The notes under the pieces: model-generated | What the model saw: only the letters and a program-made list of their open reading frames with translations | What the model was told of the DNA's origin: nothing | The model's database searches: none | In this document: piece by piece, positions 50,671 through 59,248 of the stretch | Numbering within the stretch: position 1 is the first letter of the stretch | How the letters are laid out: each line of letters begins with the position of its first letter | Origin: Sphingopyxis sp. FD7 | Lineage (GTDB): Bacteria > Pseudomonadota > Alphaproteobacteria > Sphingomonadales > Sphingomonadaceae | NCBI RefSeq assembly: GCF_003609835.1 | Contig: NZ_AP017898.1 | Location: forward strand, 1,054,001-1,118,000 | DNA length: 64,000 bases | Reading direction: 5' to 3' | Program-made: the position numbers and the translations under genes

Positions 50671-51308
50671 TGGCCGCCTCCGCTCGTCGATGTTTTGGTC
50701 AGTTCGCCGGCTCCGGTCTGGGGCTTCGTGCGATAGGTCTGAATTGCGCGCGTGGCCGCAACCGGGTCATGGCCCGTGTCGCGCGTGCCCTTGATGAGGT
50801 CGTTGGGGTCGGCGACCATCGCGGCAAGATTGCTGTTGGTCGCGCAGCCATAGTTGGACGACGTCGCGTTGAGCGGGTTCAGCGACGATTTGGTGCCCCA
50901 GTCGGGACACCCCGGCACCGACGCTGATGCGCGCGTCACGACAACGCGGATATGTCCTTCGGGAACCGCGCCGGTAGTCACCGGAACATCCTTGCTGAGC
51001 AGAAGGCCGCGTCGCTCGACCATCGCACGGACGGTCGATTGCGCCGAGGATGCTCCATAAAGCGACGGATCTTCAATTGCGACGCGGTCGCCATAGCGGA
51101 TGCCCATCGCGTCGAACCACCCTTGCAGGCGGCCCTGTTCGCTTGGCGGCAGTTCGCCGTCCGTCGCGGCGACGTCGAACTGATAGATGCTGTTGCGCAC
51201 GACCGGCTGGTGCACCGATTCCAGGCTGCGGTTGCTATAGGCGCTGCCCGCGCAGCCGGCGAGGGTCGTCGCCAGGGCCAGGACCGTCCAAGTTGCGATA
51301 TTTTTCAT
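50667..51308 (-). CDS. cpaD: Tad pilus assembly lipoprotein CpaD
   Basis: Lipoprotein of the Tad outer-membrane complex, 213 aa. MKNIATWTVLALATTLAGCAG is a lipoprotein leader with lipobox LAGC. CpaD-family features are YQFDVAATDGELPPSEQGRLQGWFDAMGIRYGDRVAIED and ASVPGCPDWGTKSSLNPLNATSSNYGCATNSNLAAMVADPNDLIKG near 130-175. It lies between the secretin and cpaE, with 25 bases to the first and a 4-base overlap with the second. Confidence 0.93.
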   Translation of the reverse strand: MKNIATWTVLALATTLAGCAGSAYSNRSLESVHQPVVRNSIYQFDVAATDGELPPSEQGRLQGWFDAMGIRYGDRVAIEDPSLYGASSAQSTVRAMVERRGLLLSKDVPVTTGAVPEGHIRVVVTRASASVPGCPDWGTKSSLNPLNATSSNYGCATNSNLAAMVADPNDLIKGTRDTGHDPVAATRAIQTYRTKPQTGAGELTKTSTSGGGQ

Positions 51309-51333
51309 CACTTTGCTCCTGAAATCGGCGGCG

Positions 51334-52812
51334 TCACTTGATGCTGAAACCGGGCGAGGCGTCGCCGCCGCCGCGCGGGCGGTCGGCGTCGCCGACATTG
51401 GTGTCGAGCCGCGGCTTCGGCCGATCGCCGCCGGTCACGCCGTCGCTCGTCTGATTGAGGAGCAGGCGCTGCAGGTCGTCCGCGTCGCGGAAGGCATCGG
51501 TCGGCAGCTTGATGTCGTTCGCCGAAACGGGTTCGACCAGATAGGGCGTCACGACGATCACAAGCTCGGTCTCGCCGCGGCGGAAGCTGTCCGATTTGAA
51601 CAGCGTGCCCAGCAGCGGAACATCGCCAAGACCCGGCATCTTGTCGATAGCGCCGATCGAACGGTTGTTGAGCAGGCCCGCGATCATGAAGCTTTCGCCC
51701 GAACCCAGCTCGACGGTCGTTTCGGCGCGGCGGATGGTGAGGGCCGGAACCTGAAAGCCCTGCATCTCGATCGCACCCTCGGTCGACAGCTCCGACACTT
51801 CGGGGCGGACGCGCAGGCTGATGCGGCCGTTCGAGAGGACCGTCGGCGTATAGGCCAGGCTGACGCCATATTTGCGATATTCGATCGTCGTCCCGGCGAA
51901 GTTGCCGGGGATCGGCACGGGAAATTCGCCGCCCGCGAGGAAGTCGGCGGTTTCGCCCGAAATCGCCGTCAGATTGGGCTGCGCGAGCGTCGCCACCAGG
52001 CCCGACCGCTCGCCGATGTCTAGCGACGCGATGAGGTCGAGTCCGAACAGGCGGCCCGCCCCGGCGAGGCTGCGCGTGCCAGGCGGGGTTGTGATGGTGT
52101 AGATGGTGTTGCCGTTGGCATCGGTCGTGATCGTCCCGGCCTGACGCCCGCCAAAGACGCCGCCCAGAAATCCGTTGCCGAGGGGGCCGTCGGTGTCGCG
52201 CGTCAACAGATTGCCGCTCAGTTCCTTCACCAGCGAGCGGTTCACCTCGGCAATGCGGACCTGCAGATTGACCTGCAGCGGGGTCGCCGTGCGCAGGCGC
52301 GAGAGCACCTTGGTCTGTTCGCCCACGAAGGCCTGGACGAGCCGTTCGGCTTCGGCAGCGTCGTCGGGCGACTGAACCGTGCCGGTGAGCAGCACAAAGC
52401 CGTTCATCGTGTTCGCCGCAATGCTTGCTTCGGGCATCGCCAGCGACAGCATCTGGTCGATCGTCTCGATATTGTTGCCCACTCGCGCAACGGTCGAAAA
52501 GACGACCCGGCCGTTCGCGTCGGTGGCATAGATGCTCGTTTCGCCGGGCGCCTTCGCAAAGACGTAGAGCTGACGGCTCGAACGAACCTGGACGTCGGCG
52601 ACCTTGTCGTCGGCGACGAACACGTCGCTCATCGCGGCGGGCAGGCTGACGAGGCGGCCGCGGCCGACCGACAGGTCGATGCTGCTGCTTGCATTCTGCA
52701 CCGCCTGCGCGGCGACGGGCTGCGAAGGCGCCGCCGCCAGCGTGGCCGCCACGAGGCCGATGGCCAGGGTGCGAGCCAGAGCCGCCGCCTTGAAATGGGC
52801 TTTGCTGTTCAT
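51334..52812 (-). CDS. cpaC: Tad pilus secretin CpaC (RcpA)
   Basis: Outer-membrane channel of the Tad pilus, 492 aa. Signal peptide MNSKAHFKAAALARTLAIGLVAATLAAAPSQPVAA. Then the pilus-secretin N-domain (SSSIDLSVGRGRLVSLPAAM ... DVFVADDKVADVQVRSSRQLYVFAKAPGETSIYA), a BON-like part near 105-160 and the secretin domain at 240-440 (LAQPNLTAISGETADFLAGGEFPVPI, VELGSGESFMIAGLLNNRSIGAIDKMPGLGDVPLLGTLFKS, ETELVIVVTPYLVEP). The cpaB stop is one base upstream of the ATG. Confidence 0.95.
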   Translation of the reverse strand: MNSKAHFKAAALARTLAIGLVAATLAAAPSQPVAAQAVQNASSSIDLSVGRGRLVSLPAAMSDVFVADDKVADVQVRSSRQLYVFAKAPGETSIYATDANGRVVFSTVARVGNNIETIDQMLSLAMPEASIAANTMNGFVLLTGTVQSPDDAAEAERLVQAFVGEQTKVLSRLRTATPLQVNLQVRIAEVNRSLVKELSGNLLTRDTDGPLGNGFLGGVFGGRQAGTITTDANGNTIYTITTPPGTRSLAGAGRLFGLDLIASLDIGERSGLVATLAQPNLTAISGETADFLAGGEFPVPIPGNFAGTTIEYRKYGVSLAYTPTVLSNGRISLRVRPEVSELSTEGAIEMQGFQVPALTIRRAETTVELGSGESFMIAGLLNNRSIGAIDKMPGLGDVPLLGTLFKSDSFRRGETELVIVVTPYLVEPVSANDIKLPTDAFRDADDLQRLLLNQTSDGVTGGDRPKPRLDTNVGDADRPRGGGDASPGFSIK

Positions 52813-52813
52813 C

Positions 52814-53851
52814 TTACTTACCCCCAACCGGAACTTCGGTCATCTTGTCGCCGCGGGTCACGCGCACGACCGGGCCGGTCGGAACGGACGCCTCGCGACC
52901 ATTGTTGGACGTCGCATAATTGCCCCTGTTTTCCATTTGCTGGGGACGCGGCGACGTTACGCGGCCGCGCACCGGTATCCAGAAGCGCGACACGTCGCCG
53001 CCGGTCGTCGCCGACGAGCGGTTGGCCACCGGGCGTGCGGCCGCCTGCGCCAGCATCTTTCTTTCCGCCGCCGTGCCGCCGGAAGCCGGCACGTCGATTT
53101 CGCCCGAAGCGATCGCAGCGTCGAGCTCCCCCGCACTCTCGGCCAGCGGGCGGAGCGCGAGCGACAATTTGCCCATGCCCTGCGCGACCGCGATTTTTTC
53201 GGCGATCTCCGGCGTCGCTTCCAGCGTCACCGAACCAAAGGTGCGAACGGGCGTCTTGCCCGTTTCATCCTCGGCATCGTAGCGCTGGTCGGTGGCCAGC
53301 ACGCGGATATTGCGAACGATGGTTTCGGCAGTGAAAATCTGCTCATCGGGATAGGTGCTGCCTTCCTTCACTTCGATCGTCTGCGTGAGCATCACGTCGA
53401 CACGGTCGCCGGGAAAGACGAAACCGGCGACGCCCTGTTCCTGTGACACTTTGACGGTGATCGCGCGCATCCCGGGGCCAAGCGCGGCGGCGAGGAACCC
53501 GCGGTCGTCGGGATGCACGAGCGCCCCCTGCGTAAGCGGCTGTCCGGCCGTGATCGGATGGCGCACGACGGTGCCGACCAACGTGTTCACATCGGTTTTT
53601 TCTTTCACGAAATACGCATTTTCGACGAGCTCTTTCGGCCAGGGCTGGAACCGGAAGCTGTCCGGTCCGATGATCGTGCCGACGGGCAACTGCCGTGTCG
53701 CCACCAGGATCATCGGACCCGTAATCTCTGGCGCCGCGGCCGCCCGCGCGGCAGGAGCCCCCGCTCCGCGCATCATATAGTTGACCCCGAATGCCGCGCC
53801 GATGGCAATCACCAGCGCGCCGACGATCAGCATAATCTTTCGCGTATCCAT
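52814..53851 (-). CDS. cpaB: Tad pilus assembly protein CpaB (RcpC)
   Basis: Periplasmic/outer-membrane-associated Tad protein of 345 aa. One N-terminal membrane helix (IMLIVGALVIAIGAAFGVNYMM) then an SAF domain near 50-115 (LVATRQLPVGTIIGPDSFRFQPWPKE) and the RcpC domain (GMRAITVKVSQEQGVAGFVFPGDRVDVMLTQTIE near 130-163). The C-terminal part is unstructured-looking. It follows cpaA by 47 bases on the minus strand and precedes the secretin. Confidence 0.93.
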   Translation of the reverse strand: MDTRKIMLIVGALVIAIGAAFGVNYMMRGAGAPAARAAAAPEITGPMILVATRQLPVGTIIGPDSFRFQPWPKELVENAYFVKEKTDVNTLVGTVVRHPITAGQPLTQGALVHPDDRGFLAAALGPGMRAITVKVSQEQGVAGFVFPGDRVDVMLTQTIEVKEGSTYPDEQIFTAETIVRNIRVLATDQRYDAEDETGKTPVRTFGSVTLEATPEIAEKIAVAQGMGKLSLALRPLAESAGELDAAIASGEIDVPASGGTAAERKMLAQAAARPVANRSSATTGGDVSRFWIPVRGRVTSPRPQQMENRGNYATSNNGREASVPTGPVVRVTRGDKMTEVPVGGK

Positions 53852-53898
53852 GACGATTTTTCGCCTCCTGCACCGTCCGGAAACGGCGGTGCTTGCCC

Positions 53899-54393
53899 TC
53901 AGGACAAACCGATAGCCTGAAACTGGTTAAGATAGTGTTGGTGAAGCGCCCAAAGGCCGGCGGCAGCGATGGCGACTCCATAAGGCACCTCCACCGCTTT
54001 GCCCGAAGGACGCAATTTCATGTGGATAAGCATGATAGCCGAAAGGATTCCGCCGCCGATCGCCATGACCATCAACATGGGCAGAAACAGCGGCAGCGGC
54101 ATCCACAGCATCACCGCGCCGATCATTTTGACATCGCCGCCGCCCATCGCGCCGATTGCGAAGAGTCCCGCGAAAACCAGAAAGACAAGCAGCGCCGCGC
54201 CGAACTGGATCGGCACGTCCGGCCAGAACGCCAGCCCGGACGCCACCCAGAAGGGGATCGCCAATATCGCCATCGCGGCGTTGAGTTCGTTGGAGATAGT
54301 CCGCGACCGGATGTCGCTGATCGCCGCGGCGATCATCATCAGCCCCAGAACGGCCATCAGGCCCAGCGCAATCGTGCCATTCTCCATCGCCAT
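53899..54393 (-). CDS. cpaA: Prepilin peptidase CpaA/TadV
   Basis: Type IV prepilin peptidase (A24 family, short form, 164 aa) that cleaves the Flp pilin leader at the inner membrane. The two catalytic aspartates are D27 in ISDIRSRTISN and D87 in AMGGGDVKM. About five membrane helices are seen, as in TadV proteins, and the N-methyltransferase domain of longer prepilin peptidases is missing. It heads the minus-strand tad operon; no pilin gene precedes it. Confidence 0.93.
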   Translation of the reverse strand: MAMENGTIALGLMAVLGLMMIAAAISDIRSRTISNELNAAMAILAIPFWVASGLAFWPDVPIQFGAALLVFLVFAGLFAIGAMGGGDVKMIGAVMLWMPLPLFLPMLMVMAIGGGILSAIMLIHMKLRPSGKAVEVPYGVAIAAAGLWALHQHYLNQFQAIGLS

Positions 54394-54485
54394 GCGTCTA
54401 CGCCTTATGGCTTACCAAAGAGTAACCATGTTCGTCGCAGCGCGGCCGCGCTTGCATTCCGCGGGGCAGCCGATATGCGGCCAGC

Positions 54486-55616
54486 ATGACCGCCGCCGCC
54501 CCTTCCGCTACCGACGTCCTGATCGTTGGCGCGGGGATTGCGGGCGCCAGTCTTGCCGCTGCGCTCGCGCCGTGGCGCCGGGTCATGCTTGTCGAGGCCG
54601 AGGATACACCGGGCTATCACGCGACGGGTCGATCGGCGGCTTTCTGGCACGAAAGCTATGGCGGCGCGGGAGTGCAGCCGTTGACCAGCGCGTCGTTCGA
54701 GGCGCTTGACCAGCCCCACGCCGATTTTGCCGAGCGGGGTTTTCTGACGCCGCGCAGCGCGTTGACGCTGGGGCGCGCCGCCGACGCCGCGGCGGTCGAC
54801 GCCTTCGCCGCCGAGTTCAGGTTCAAGGGCGTGGCCGTCGAGCGGATTTCGGGCGACGCCGTTGCGGCACTGGTCCCTGGACTGCGGCCGCAATGGTGTG
54901 AAGCCGCCTATGAAAGCGCGTGCCGCGACATCGACGTGGCGCGGCTTCACGCCGCCTATCTGCGCGCCGCGAAGCGGGCCGGGGCGCAGCTCGTCACGCG
55001 CGCCTCGATGCGCCGTGCGCGCCGCGTGGCCGCGGGGTGGGTCATCGAAGTCGGTGGCGCGACGATCCACGCCGACCTGTTGGTCAACGCGGCGGGAGCA
55101 TGGGCCGACCGGGTCGCGGCGGCTTCGGGAATCGCGCCGGTGGGCATTCAGCCATGTCGGCGGACGATGGTGCAGTTGCGGCTCGGTGTTCCTACCCCCG
55201 CCGCCCTGCCGCTGGTGATCGACATCGGCGGCGATTTCTACTTCAAGGGCGAAAGTGAGGGACGCATCTGGCTTACCCCGCACGATGAAACGCCCGTCGA
55301 CCCCCACGACGTCGTGCCCGAGGATATCGACGTTGCAACCGCGATCGACCGGTTGCAGTCGGTCGTCGACTGGCCGGTTGCCGCGGTCGAGCGCAAATGG
55401 GCCGGACTACGGAGCTTCGCGCCTGACCGGCTTCCGGTGTTTGGAAGCGATCCGCACGAAGCGCGCTTCATCTGGTGTGCCGGGCAGGGCGGTTTCGGTA
55501 TCCAGACCGCCCCGGCGATCGCCGGGTTGCTCGCCGCGCAGCTTGGCGCGCCGGAGCCGCGGGGCGCGATCGGACGGATCGACCCGTCGCCCTTTGCGGT
55601 GTCGCGCTTCGCGTAA
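54486..55616 (+). CDS. FAD-dependent oxidoreductase (DAO family)
   Basis: D-amino-acid-oxidase-like flavoprotein of 376 aa. Dinucleotide fold DVLIVGAGIAGASLAAALAPWRRVMLVEAEDTPGYHATGRSAAFW at 10-54, with the GYHATGRSAA motif that holds the flavin in this group. The C-terminal WAGLRSFAPDRLPVFGSDPHEARFIWCAGQGGFGIQTAPAIAG closes the FAD site. Members of this group act on glycine, D-amino acids or sarcosine-like substrates; the substrate here is unknown. It is divergent from cpaA (92-base gap). Confidence 0.88.
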   Translation: MTAAAPSATDVLIVGAGIAGASLAAALAPWRRVMLVEAEDTPGYHATGRSAAFWHESYGGAGVQPLTSASFEALDQPHADFAERGFLTPRSALTLGRAADAAAVDAFAAEFRFKGVAVERISGDAVAALVPGLRPQWCEAAYESACRDIDVARLHAAYLRAAKRAGAQLVTRASMRRARRVAAGWVIEVGGATIHADLLVNAAGAWADRVAAASGIAPVGIQPCRRTMVQLRLGVPTPAALPLVIDIGGDFYFKGESEGRIWLTPHDETPVDPHDVVPEDIDVATAIDRLQSVVDWPVAAVERKWAGLRSFAPDRLPVFGSDPHEARFIWCAGQGGFGIQTAPAIAGLLAAQLGAPEPRGAIGRIDPSPFAVSRFA

Positions 55617-55702
55617 GTCATCGCCCCTTGCGCGCTGAAATTGCTGGATTAGCATGGGCTTGGCCCGCCACCCCCGGCGCGGCGCGACCTGTGGAGGATG
55701 GC

Positions 55703-55879
55703 ATGGCCCATTATTTCGAGATCAAGAAGAACAAAGCCGGCGAATTTGTCGCCTATTTCAAATATAATAGCGAAGCGATCTTCTGGACCGAAGGCTATAG
55801 CAGCAAGGCGTCGGCCAAAAATGCCATCGAGTCGATCCAGAAAAACGGTCCCGGCGCCGAGGTCCGCGAAACCGAATAG
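55703..55879 (+). CDS. YegP/DUF1508 family small protein (58 aa)
   Basis: Single-repeat form of the DUF1508 domain: YFEIKKNKAGEFVAYFKYNS ... WTEGYSSKASAKNAIESIQKNGPGAEV. Longer family members have two tandem copies of this unit. Found widely in proteobacteria; function is not established. ATG follows GGAGG by 5 bases. It lies 86 bases after the oxidoreductase and is convergent with rnhA, 17 bases away. Confidence 0.9.
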   Translation: MAHYFEIKKNKAGEFVAYFKYNSEAIFWTEGYSSKASAKNAIESIQKNGPGAEVRETE

Positions 55880-55896
55880 CTATCGTGCGCGGGCGT

Positions 55897-56349
55897 TCAG
55901 CGCGCCCGCGCCGCTTTCAGCGCCGCGTCGCTGGCGAGCTTGTCGGCGAGTTCATTGTCGCCGTGCCCGGCGTGGCCCTTGACCCACAGCCATTCGATCT
56001 TGTGGCGGGCGGCTTCCTTTATCAGCCGTTTCCACAGGTCGGCGTTCGCGACGGGTTTCTTTGCGGCGGTTTTCCATCCGTTTTTCTGCCAGCCGAAGAT
56101 CCATCTGGTGATGCCGTCGCGGACATAAACGCTGTCGGTCGACAGTTTGACGTTGCACGGACGCTTGAGCGCCGCCAGCGCCTCGATCGCGGCCATCAGT
56201 TCCATGCGGTTGTTCGTCGTGTCGGCTTCGCCCCCAGACATCGTCTTGACGACGTCGCCCCAGCGCAGGACGACGCCCCAGCCGCCGGGGCCGGGATTGC
56301 CCTTGCACGCGCCGTCGGTGGCGACGATGACCGTTTGCCCTTCGCTCAT
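55897..56349 (-). CDS. rnhA: Ribonuclease HI
   Basis: Cuts the RNA strand of RNA-DNA hybrids, for example in R-loops and Okazaki primers. The 150-aa sequence has the catalytic carboxylates D12 ([16 protein letters not shown]), E50 ([13 protein letters not shown]), D72 ([11 protein letters not shown]) and D136 ([11 protein letters not shown]), the same spacing as in E. coli. Its ATG overlaps the thrB stop by 4 bases, so it is translated from the thrB mRNA. The ispH-thrB-rnhA order is common in alphaproteobacteria. Confidence 0.97.
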   Translation of the reverse strand: MSEGQTVIVATDGACKGNPGPGGWGVVLRWGDVVKTMSGGEADTTNNRMELMAAIEALAALKRPCNVKLSTDSVYVRDGITRWIFGWQKNGWKTAAKKPVANADLWKRLIKEAARHKIEWLWVKGHAGHGDNELADKLASDAALKAARAR

Positions 56350-57308
56350 GCTGCGGAGAACAGCGTGGCTGCGTCGGACGCCTGATAACGCCGCAGGCGT
56401 GCAAGAAACGGTGCGGGATCCTTGCGAGTGACGAGCGCGCCCGGTGGCGTGTGAATCCAGTCGTGCGCGCGTGTGAGCAAAAAACGCAGGGCAGCACCGC
56501 GCGCCAGCAGCGGGAGCGCCGCAAACTCTTCGTCGGTGAGAGCGATTTCGCGGGCATAGCCGCGCATCAGCGCCGTGGCGCGACCGATATCGCAGTCGCT
56601 GCCATCGGTGGAAAAGGCCCACGACGCGTGCGTGACCGCGACATCATAGGCGCGGTAATCGGTCGCCGCGAAATAGAAATCGATCAGGCCGGTGACGCGC
56701 TCGCCGAGCATCAGCACATTGTCGGGGAACAGGTCGGCGTGAACGACGTGCGCGGGCAGGTCGTGCGGCCAGTGCGCGTCGAGATGATCGAGTTCCTGAT
56801 CGACGATTGCCTGCAATCCCGGAATCACTGCGTCGAGATCGCCCGCATCATGGGCGATTGCCCGCCAGTGGCGATGGCCCATGCTGTTTTCGCGCGCACC
56901 CGCAAAATCGGCGACGGCGCGGTGCATCGCGCCCAGCGCCGCGCCGGCCGCCTCGCACTGACCGGGCGTGGGATGGGTCAGGGAAATGCCGGGCAGGAAC
57001 TGGATGACGCACGACGCGCGCCCCGCAACCTGCTGGACGGCCACGCCCTCGCGGTCGCGGATCATGGCGGGGACCGGGCAATCGCGCTTTGCCAGATGAT
57101 CGAGCAGGTCGACGAAAAAGGGCAGGTCGCCTTCGCTGACACGCTTTTCATAAAGCGTCAGGATGAAGCGGCCGTGCGTTGTCTCGAGCAGGAAATTGCT
57201 GTTCTCGACCCCCTCGGCGATTCCCTTGCATGATACCACCGTGCCGATGTCATAGCGGGCGATCAGCGCGGCGAGGTCGTCGGGCTCGACGTGGGTATAG
57301 ACGGCCAT
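56346..57308 (-). CDS. thrB: Homoserine kinase (APH-fold type)
   Basis: Phosphorylates homoserine on the way to threonine; this is the aminoglycoside-phosphotransferase-fold type found in alphaproteobacteria and not the GHMP kinase of E. coli. The 320-aa protein has [29 protein letters not shown] near 30-57 (nucleotide loop and lysine/Arg region), catalytic loop [17 protein letters not shown] near 187-203 and [17 protein letters not shown] (metal Asp). It follows ispH with the stop and start overlapping by one base (57308). Confidence 0.95.
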   Translation of the reverse strand: MAVYTHVEPDDLAALIARYDIGTVVSCKGIAEGVENSNFLLETTHGRFILTLYEKRVSEGDLPFFVDLLDHLAKRDCPVPAMIRDREGVAVQQVAGRASCVIQFLPGISLTHPTPGQCEAAGAALGAMHRAVADFAGARENSMGHRHWRAIAHDAGDLDAVIPGLQAIVDQELDHLDAHWPHDLPAHVVHADLFPDNVLMLGERVTGLIDFYFAATDYRAYDVAVTHASWAFSTDGSDCDIGRATALMRGYAREIALTDEEFAALPLLARGAALRFLLTRAHDWIHTPPGALVTRKDPAPFLARLRRYQASDAATLFSAA

Positions 57309-58288
57309 CAGGCGGCTTCGAGGCCGCGCGGCAGCTTGAACACCATATTTTCCTCAGCGGTCACGACCACATTCTCGTTGACCGGACGCACGGTGGCCAC
57401 TGCGTCGATGACTTCGCGCACCAGCGTCTCCGGAGCGCTCGCCCCCGCCGTTATGCCGAGCGTTCCGATGCCGTCGAGCCATGCGGGATCGACGTCGCTG
57501 CCGCGCTGGACCAGATGCGCTGGCGTGCCGAGCCGCTCGGCCACCTCAACGAGCCGCAGGCTGTTCGAGCTGTTCGGTGCCCCGATCACGATCATTCGGT
57601 CGCAGCGCGTCGCGATGGCTTTCACCGCTTCCTGCCGGTTCGAGGTCGCATAGCAGATATCCTCGCCCCGCGGTCCGGCAATGGCGGGGAAGCGATGCTG
57701 CAGCGCCGCGACGATGTCGCGCGTGTCGTCGACCGAGAGCGTGGTCTGGGTCAGGAAAGAAAGCCGGTCGGGGTCGGCAGGCGCCAGCGCGGCGACATCG
57801 TCGACCGATTCGACCAACGTCATTGCGCCGTCGGGCAATTGCCCCAGCGTGCCGACGACCTCCGGGTGCCCGGCATGGCCGATGAAAATGATGTGACGGC
57901 CCGCCTCATGCGCGCGTTCGGCCTGGCGATGCACCTTTGAGACAAGCGGACAGGTTGCGTCGATATAGTCGAGCCCGCGCAGTTCGGCCTTCGCGGGCAC
58001 CGCCTTGGGCACGCCATGAGCGCTGAAAACCACGGGAACGCCGTCGGGAACCTGGTCGAGCGATTCGACGAAGATCGCACCCTTGGCTTTCAGCGATTCG
58101 ACGACATAGCGGTTGTGGACGATTTCGTGCCGGACATAGACGGGTGCGCCGAATCGTTCGAGCGCCAGCTCGACGATCCGGATCGCGCGGTCGACGCCGG
58201 CGCAAAAGCCCCGCGGTGCGGCGATCAATACCGTGAGCAGGGCGCCGTCGCCGGTCGTCGCCGACATCGTCGGAAGAGGTGCGTTCAT
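57308..58288 (-). CDS. ispH: 4-hydroxy-3-methylbut-2-enyl diphosphate reductase
   Basis: Last enzyme of the MEP isoprenoid pathway; an iron-sulphur enzyme making IPP and DMAPP. The 326-aa protein has the three cluster cysteines C29 ([12 protein letters not shown]), C113 ([11 protein letters not shown]) and C212 ([14 protein letters not shown]), plus HEIVHN, AHGVP, TQTTLS and GAPNSSNS substrate residues. The ATG at 58288 is used here; [10 protein letters not shown] seven codons in (58267) is a possible start. First gene of ispH-thrB-rnhA. Confidence 0.97.
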   Translation of the reverse strand: MNAPLPTMSATTGDGALLTVLIAAPRGFCAGVDRAIRIVELALERFGAPVYVRHEIVHNRYVVESLKAKGAIFVESLDQVPDGVPVVFSAHGVPKAVPAKAELRGLDYIDATCPLVSKVHRQAERAHEAGRHIIFIGHAGHPEVVGTLGQLPDGAMTLVESVDDVAALAPADPDRLSFLTQTTLSVDDTRDIVAALQHRFPAIAGPRGEDICYATSNRQEAVKAIATRCDRMIVIGAPNSSNSLRLVEVAERLGTPAHLVQRGSDVDPAWLDGIGTLGITAGASAPETLVREVIDAVATVRPVNENVVVTAEENMVFKLPRGLEAA

Positions 58289-58446
58289 GATGCCCGCGCT
58301 CTAGCGCAGCAAGTCCTTCGCGGTAAAGCCGCTTCGTCGGTTGCGTCGCGGTTGCGCCTCGTTCATCGCGCCGATAAGAAGCGGCGCGCATGAAACGGGA
58401 TCGATCGTTCCGGCCCTGTCTGCGCGCCTGTTTGGAAAGTCTTGTC

Positions 58447-59118
58447 ATGATGGCCATTTCGTTACCGTTCCGCAAAAGTCTGATCCTGGTGTGCGGCGCG
58501 GCAGCCATGGCGATGGTTGCGGGCTGCGCGCGCGACAACGAGATCGAGGTGGCGGGCGGTGTCGGCATCACCGCGACGCGAACCGCCTGTCCGGCGGTCG
58601 CTGTTCCGCTCCATACGGGCGACATCACGCTGTTCGATCCGGCGACAAGTCGCGACGCGCGCGCGATCGACATTGTTGCGACGATCACCAATGTGACGCC
58701 GCAATGCAACGATAGCGGCGACAAGGTCTACCAGCTTGCGACTTTCGACGTGATCGCCACGCGCCGCGACGCGGGGCCGGCACGCACGGTGACCCTGCCC
58801 TATTATGCAACGGTGCTGCAAGGCGGCACCGCGGTCGTCGCCAAGCGCCTGGGCAATGTCGCGGTGACCTTTGCCGAGGGGCAGACGCGCGGCACGGGAC
58901 GCGGGCAGGCGTCGGCCTATGTCGACCGCGCGGCGGCGACCCTGCCCGCCGACATTCAGGAGCGCATCACGCGCAAGCGCAAGGCGGGTGACGAGGATGC
59001 GGCGATCGACCCGCTCAGCCTTCCCGAAGTGCGCGCGGCGGTGCAACGCGCCAGCTTTGAGCTGCTCGTGGGCTTCCAGCTGACGCAAGAGCAGCTCGAA
59101 TATAATGTCCGACGATAG
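58447..59118 (+). CDS. Putative lipoprotein, unknown function
   Basis: A 223-aa secreted protein. The leader SLILVCGAAAMAMVAGCARDN has a lipobox (VAGC), so it is probably a lipoprotein. The mature part has two cysteines (RTACPAV and TPQCND) and beta-rich sequence with TNVTPQCNDSGDKVYQLATFDVIATRRDAG, then a helical end (LPEVRAAVQRASFELLVGFQLTQEQLEYNVRR). I do not recognise a named family. ATG ATG at 58447/58450 leaves the exact start open. It is divergent from ispH and a terminator follows. Confidence 0.8.
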   Translation: MMAISLPFRKSLILVCGAAAMAMVAGCARDNEIEVAGGVGITATRTACPAVAVPLHTGDITLFDPATSRDARAIDIVATITNVTPQCNDSGDKVYQLATFDVIATRRDAGPARTVTLPYYATVLQGGTAVVAKRLGNVAVTFAEGQTRGTGRGQASAYVDRAAATLPADIQERITRKRKAGDEDAAIDPLSLPEVRAAVQRASFELLVGFQLTQEQLEYNVRR

Positions 59119-59155
59119 ATGATGCGGCGGCGCCCTGCGCCGGTCGCACGCTCGC

Positions 59156-59189
59156 GCCCCGCTCCGCCGACCGGCGACGCGGGGCTTTT
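59156..59189 (+). terminator. Intrinsic terminator after the lipoprotein gene
   Basis: GCCCCGC (59156-59162) and GCGGGGC (59179-59185) form a 7-bp G-C stem, followed by TTTT. Lies 38 bases after the stop of the lipoprotein gene and 60 bases before argS. Confidence 0.7.
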
Positions 59190-59248
59190 CGCGCCCGCTG
59201 AGCTGTTATAGGGCGCCCCAGTATTTTGAACGAAGCCAGGCCCCGTCC

